Program-made: the position numbers and the translations under genes
NCBI RefSeq assembly: GCF_009938225.1
Contig: NZ_AP019657.1
Span: forward strand, 1,922,001-1,986,000
Reading direction: 5' to 3'
From: Vibrio ponticus
GTDB taxonomy: Bacteria; Pseudomonadota; Gammaproteobacteria; Enterobacterales; Vibrionaceae
Length of the DNA stretch: 64,000 nucleotides
Shown: one piece after another, positions 60,195 through 64,000 of the stretch
Position numbering within the stretch: the first letter of the stretch is position 1
How the letters are laid out: each line of letters begins with the position of its first letter
Notes under the pieces: generated by a model
Databases searched by the model: none
What the model saw: only the letters and a program-made list of their open reading frames with translations
What the model was told of the DNA's origin: nothing

Positions 60195-61826
60195 ATGAAC
60201 TCCTCTGACTTTAAGTTTTTCTTTACCCGATTTTTCGTCTTATTCAGCGCCTTTATTCTGTTGTTTCTAGGCATTTTTACTTATCACTCTCAACAAGAGC
60301 TTGCGTCTGTAAAAAGCAATATGAAAGTGGAGCAAAGCGCACTGCTTGAAGGCAAGAAAAACTACATTGAATGGGTAATTGGTTCGGTTGTTAAGGAAAC
60401 CGCCCTATTAGCCGATCTTTTAGGTCAACAAAAGATCTACAAGACCGGTACGCAGCTGGATGAACAGACCAAAAATCAGCTGCTACAACATACCAGCAAC
60501 GCCCTTTTGGCAATGAGTCAACGTAAAGAAATCTATGACCAGATTCGCTATCTCGATCTTGAGGGCAATGAAATTGTGCGCGTCAATTTCTACGATGGTA
60601 AAGCACACCTTATTGCCAAAGATGAACTGCAAAACAAAGCCCACCGCTACTACTTTCAAAAGGCAATGGCGCTAGGGTGCAATCAAGTCTATGTTTCCCC
60701 AATCGATTTGAATATCGAACATGGCATGATTGAAGAACCACACAAGCCGATGATACGTATGGCAACTCCTGTTGTAGACGAGCAAGGTCAGAAGCGTGGC
60801 ATCGTGATCATCAACTATCTAGCTAAATATCTGATGGATGGTCTGCGTCTGTTTAACCTAGACAGCGGCACCAACTACATGCTGATCAACAACAGTGGCT
60901 ACTTTCTGTTTAATGATGAAAGACCGGATCTTGAATTTGCCTTTATGTTTGAAGACAAACAAGATCAAACTGTTTATACAAGGTTTCCCGAATTAGCCGA
61001 GCAAATCAAAGCCACTGTTTCAGGTCAACTTGAATCTGAAACTGGCATTATGACGGTAGAATCCGTTGGTGCGATAGACAGAGTTAACCCTTACTGTTTC
61101 CAAGACTTCCATGTATCAAACAATGATACCACCTCGTGGAAATTGGTTTCTTATGCGGATTTTGAAAAACGTATTGATGTACAGCATCCGACAGCATTCC
61201 ATGGTTCGATGATCCAACTTGGCGTATTACTCAGCATTGTATTAGCGCTTTGCATTGCAACCTATCAACTGAGACTGCATCGCGACGATCGCCGTATTCA
61301 CTACTTAGCCCATTATGACAATCTAACTGGCTTGTATAACCGCGGCGCTTTCCAGGAAAAATCACTTGAAGCAGTGAAAAAAGCCAATAAAGAGGGTAAC
61401 CCATTGTGTTTAGTGTTCATCGATCTGGATGACTTCAAAGCGATTAATGACAACTATAGCCACCGCGGTGGGGATATCGCTTTGCAACACGTCGCCAAAG
61501 CAATTACATCGGTATATGGTGAACAAGCGATTATTGGTCGAATTGGTGGCGATGAATTTGCGGTGCTGTTGCATCAATCGCTGATTTTTGAACAAGCGCA
61601 GCAATATGCTGATGAGTTACTGGATGTGGTGAAGCGCCCATTTGAAGTTGAGCCTGGTATCAAAATCCAACTGAGCACCAGTATTGGCGGACATTACTGC
61701 CAAGACTCCTGCTGTGATAGTGATGACCTTATCCATAAAGCGGATATCGCCATGTACCAAGCGAAAGCAGCAGGCAAAGGTTGTGTGGTGATCCTCGATT
61801 GTATTGATGATTCAAACCGAAACTAA
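60195..61826 (+). CDS. Membrane diguanylate cyclase (GGDEF) with periplasmic sensor domain
   Basis: 543 residues. Membrane segment 1 (about 15-35, FFVLFSAFILLFLGIFTYHS), a ~300-residue periplasmic Cache-like sensor (YYFQKAMALGCNQVYVSPID is typical of this class), membrane segment 2 (about 340-360), then a GGDEF domain with YDNLTGLYNRGAF and an intact IGRIGGDEFAVLL active site, so it should make cyclic-di-GMP. No clear RxxD inhibitory site. The ATG at 60195 is chosen over an in-frame TTG; its ribosome site is weak. It opposes the HD-GYP enzyme at 18080 in function. Confidence 0.92.
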   Translation: MNSSDFKFFFTRFFVLFSAFILLFLGIFTYHSQQELASVKSNMKVEQSALLEGKKNYIEWVIGSVVKETALLADLLGQQKIYKTGTQLDEQTKNQLLQHTSNALLAMSQRKEIYDQIRYLDLEGNEIVRVNFYDGKAHLIAKDELQNKAHRYYFQKAMALGCNQVYVSPIDLNIEHGMIEEPHKPMIRMATPVVDEQGQKRGIVIINYLAKYLMDGLRLFNLDSGTNYMLINNSGYFLFNDERPDLEFAFMFEDKQDQTVYTRFPELAEQIKATVSGQLESETGIMTVESVGAIDRVNPYCFQDFHVSNNDTTSWKLVSYADFEKRIDVQHPTAFHGSMIQLGVLLSIVLALCIATYQLRLHRDDRRIHYLAHYDNLTGLYNRGAFQEKSLEAVKKANKEGNPLCLVFIDLDDFKAINDNYSHRGGDIALQHVAKAITSVYGEQAIIGRIGGDEFAVLLHQSLIFEQAQQYADELLDVVKRPFEVEPGIKIQLSTSIGGHYCQDSCCDSDDLIHKADIAMYQAKAAGKGCVVILDCIDDSNRN

Positions 61827-62054
61827 TTTCCACCAGTCATCTCAACAAAACCCGAGCGGCAGCTATCTAGCTGCTTGCTCGCTAATAATAGATTGAAATT
61901 ATTCAGCGAATAGCGGTGAGTCATTACAACAAAATTTCTCACCTCGATACCTTATTCACTAATTTGACTCTAAATAGATTGAGTTCCCCCCTCACTCAGT
62001 TTTACATTATGCGATATTCATCGTCCTCAACGTCGAAACCCAATAGGATCTCCT

Positions 62055-63206
62055 ATGAAAAGCAATAAAATTGCCACAATTGCCATCCATGGTGGCAATC
62101 AAACTGATAAGGGCAATAACGCGATCTTTCCACCGATTGTTACTGCGAGCACGTTTGTCCAGCCAAACCTGGGGGAAAGTGGTGAGTTCTTTTACTCTCG
62201 CTGTGGTAACCCAACTCGCCATGCTTATGAAACTGCATTAGCCGAATTAGAAGGTGGCATTTACGCTACTGCCACGGCTTCTGGCATGGCGGCAACGACA
62301 CTCGCTTTGGAGATCCTAAACCAAGACGCACACGTGATTGTGATGTCGAGCGTCTATGGTGGGACTTATCGACTTTTTGAAAGCCTGCGCAAACGCACTT
62401 CGGGGCTGACATTTAGTTATGTTAATCTCAATGATTTGGCGGCTGTTGAGGCAGCGATCACCGCGCAAACCGCGCTGATTTGGATTGAAACACCAACCAA
62501 CCCTCTCCTAGAGCTGGTTGATATCAAAGCGGTGTGTGATTTAGCCAAAACAAACGGCATTACGACGTGCGTGGACAATACGTTCTCAACAGCGTGGAAC
62601 CAACGCCCGCTCGCTCTGGGCGCTGACATGGTGATGCTTTCAACCAGTAAATACATTGGCGGTCACTCAGATGTGATTGGGGGTGCGCTGATCACCAACA
62701 ACTCAGAGCTCGCGGATCACCTGAATGCGTTTAAAACCACAGTTGGTGCCATTGCCTCGCCTTTCGATTCCTATCTATCCCTACGTGGATTAAAAACACT
62801 AGACGTTCGCATGGAGCGCCACTGTGCCAATGCATTGAAAGTGGCACAATTTCTTGAGACACACGACAAAGTCATCGAAGTTCACTACCCTGGCTTAGCT
62901 TCACACCCACAGCACGAACTGTGTCAACGTCAAATGAAGACCGGTGGTGCGGTGGTAACGATTCGTCTTGCTGGCGGAGAAGCAGAGGTTCGTCAATTCA
63001 TTGGAAAGTTGCGTTATTTCGTTTTGGCAGAATCATTAGGTGGTGTAGAAAGCATGATTAATCACACTGCGTCTATGTCGCATGGTTCGGTACCAAAAGA
63101 GGAACGCGAAGCGATGGGGATCTACTTTGAAACTCTGCGCCTCTCGATTGGCATTGAAGATGCTGATGATCTTATTGACGATCTTAAGCAAGCATTAGAG
63201 GCTTAA
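62055..63206 (+). CDS. Trans-sulfuration family PLP enzyme (methionine/cystathionine gamma-lyase or gamma-synthase)
   Basis: 383-residue Cys/Met metabolism PLP enzyme. Features: YSRCGNPTRHAYETALAELE, SGMAATTLAL, VMSSVYGGTYRLFE (PLP-phosphate Tyr), CVDNTFSTAW and the Schiff-base lysine in MLSTSKYIGGHSDVIGG. AGGATC-type site upstream of the ATG. It ends three nt before a NhaC-family antiporter gene, with which it is probably co-transcribed. Whether it acts as methionine gamma-lyase, cystathionine gamma-lyase or gamma-synthase cannot be decided by eye; the transporter suggests a catabolic gamma-lyase. Confidence 0.88.
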   Translation: MKSNKIATIAIHGGNQTDKGNNAIFPPIVTASTFVQPNLGESGEFFYSRCGNPTRHAYETALAELEGGIYATATASGMAATTLALEILNQDAHVIVMSSVYGGTYRLFESLRKRTSGLTFSYVNLNDLAAVEAAITAQTALIWIETPTNPLLELVDIKAVCDLAKTNGITTCVDNTFSTAWNQRPLALGADMVMLSTSKYIGGHSDVIGGALITNNSELADHLNAFKTTVGAIASPFDSYLSLRGLKTLDVRMERHCANALKVAQFLETHDKVIEVHYPGLASHPQHELCQRQMKTGGAVVTIRLAGGEAEVRQFIGKLRYFVLAESLGGVESMINHTASMSHGSVPKEEREAMGIYFETLRLSIGIEDADDLIDDLKQALEA

Positions 63207-63209
63207 TCC

Positions 63210-64000
63210 ATGACTGATTATGGTATTTGGACCATCATTACACCTTTGGTCACAATCGGTCTGGCTATTTGGACTCGCCAAGTCATCCTATCGCTACTCG
63301 CGGGGATTTTCGTTGGCTTTACGGTTATTCATAGCTTCAACCCTTTTTCTGGCATTGCGGCAACCTTAGATGGCATCATCGATGTCTTTTCTTCCGCAGG
63401 ATCAACCCGCACCATTTTGTTCTGTTTTATGGTGGGCGGATTGATTCGCTTAATCCAAGTAACTGGCGGCACCAAAGCGCTGGTCCGTTACTTAACGGAA
63501 AAAGCGCATATCATCAACAACCCGAAAGCGGTTCAGTTGTTGGCTATGCTAATCACTAGCATCATCTTTATTGAATCCTCTATCTCCATCATGGCAGCGG
63601 GTACCTCAACCAATGAGTTAGCCAAACGCTATGGTGTTGCGCGTGAAAAAATGGCTTACGTCATTCAAGCATCCTGTGTTTCAGTCTGCTCTAGCGTAAT
63701 GATTAACGGCTGGGGCGCAGCCATGATGGGCGTGATTGGCGTGCAAGTAAGCAAAGGTTTCATCGATGGCGAACCTTTCAGTATTTTAGCCGGCTCCATG
63801 GTTTACAACTTTATGGCTTGGCTCACTCTCGCCTCCGTGCTTTTCTACATCTTTAGTGGCTTCAAATGGGGCTCGATGGGTGAAGCGGAGCGCCGAGCAC
63901 TCACAGGACAAGAACTGCGCGAAGGTGCGTTTCCGATCACTTCAGAAGAAGACGTTGAAGTGGTAGAAAGTGCACACAACAAAGAGTCGATTCTTAACTT
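63210..64000 (+). CDS. NhaC-family antiporter (partial, runs off the window)
   Basis: First 263 residues of a membrane carrier of the NhaC/ArsB-like superfamily; the frame stays open to the window edge. It begins MTDYGIWTIITPLVTIGLA and shows FIESSISIMAAGTSTNELAKR and INGWGAAMMGVIGVQV. It starts three nt after the gamma-family lyase gene, so the pair is likely an operon in which the carrier brings in the sulfur amino acid or exchanges its product. A second NhaC-type gene of the window lies at 38568. Confidence 0.85.
   Translation, partial: MTDYGIWTIITPLVTIGLAIWTRQVILSLLAGIFVGFTVIHSFNPFSGIAATLDGIIDVFSSAGSTRTILFCFMVGGLIRLIQVTGGTKALVRYLTEKAHIINNPKAVQLLAMLITSIIFIESSISIMAAGTSTNELAKRYGVAREKMAYVIQASCVSVCSSVMINGWGAAMMGVIGVQVSKGFIDGEPFSILAGSMVYNFMAWLTLASVLFYIFSGFKWGSMGEAERRALTGQELREGAFPITSEEDVEVVESAHNKESILN

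Noticed and set aside
63210..64000. Truncated or broken antiporter gene
   Set aside because: The frame is open to the last base; the missing C terminus is due to the window edge.

Overview
The window reads as chromosomal DNA of a marine Vibrio (Gammaproteobacteria). Reasons: conserved gammaproteobacterial neighbourhoods are intact (ycgL divergent from minCDE, adhE divergent from a ychE-type gene, yejK divergent from yejL-yejM, folD beside tRNA-Arg(UCU)), an E. coli-type asd lies next to an nhaC antiporter gene, and the predicted proteins match Vibrio-style families. No rRNA, CRISPR array, complete insertion sequence, integrase or phage structural gene was seen.

Layout. 1-3.6 kb: a lactose/cellobiose-type PTS split over two divergent units (IIC and IIB leftward, IIA rightward), with a MalY/PatB-type C-S lyase after IIA and a perfect 15-bp inverted repeat in the shared promoter region. 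3.7-4.3 kb: an outer-membrane barrel protein. 4.5-15.9 kb: a catabolic block, gabT, a universal stress protein, a TRAP transporter (dctM, dctQ, dctP), gabD, a LysR regulator, lhgO, glaH (csiD) and a second LysR regulator. Together these encode the route 5-aminovalerate to glutarate semialdehyde to glutarate to L-2-hydroxyglutarate to 2-oxoglutarate (the end of lysine/cadaverine catabolism), and also GABA to succinate, with a TRAP importer where E. coli has gabP. 16-19.3 kb: peroxiredoxin, NUDIX hydrolase, a small Cys-pair protein and an HD-GYP c-di-GMP phosphodiesterase. 19.3-22.3 kb: an AT-richer three-gene cassette (ParA-type ATPase, 130-aa unknown, 251-aa helical DUF5677/HEPN-like protein) at the 3' side of tRNA-Arg(UCU), the locus equivalent to the E. 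coli argU prophage site.

22.5-31 kb: folD with a perfect PurR-type palindrome, a GNAT acetyltransferase flanked by two ~177-bp direct repeats, nupC, a LysR regulator, mltB-like, ycgL, minCDE, and a ~430-bp array of short hairpin modules whose stems differ in sequence but keep their pairing. 31-46 kb: adhE with a long leader and an FNR-like site, ychE, a voltage-gated-type K+ channel with a zinc ribbon, a GntR regulator, asd, nhaC, a coiled-coil lipoprotein, a membrane HPt protein, yejK, yejL, yejM and tRNA-Pro(GGG).

46.2-54.6 kb: an ~8.2-kb segment bounded by two tRNA-Ser(UGA) genes that are identical over 159 bp including the promoter. It carries a secreted protein, a 904-aa lipoprotein, a broken small ORF, and a three-gene operon: membrane Ser/Thr kinase, exported protein, ECF sigma factor. 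The sigma factor has Ser-Thr-Thr where the usual acidic region-2.2 motif sits, as expected for the phosphorylation-activated EcfP/PknT type described in V. parahaemolyticus. 54.8-64 kb: a 58-aa small protein, a sugar-acid-type catabolic cluster (enolase-superfamily dehydratase, EamA transporter, split UxaA/SuyAB-type lyase, divergent GntR regulator with a TNGTN3ACNA operator), a GGDEF diguanylate cyclase, a gamma-family trans-sulfuration enzyme and a second NhaC-family antiporter cut off by the window edge. The two GntR regulators (36.1 and 59.3 kb) are close paralogues.
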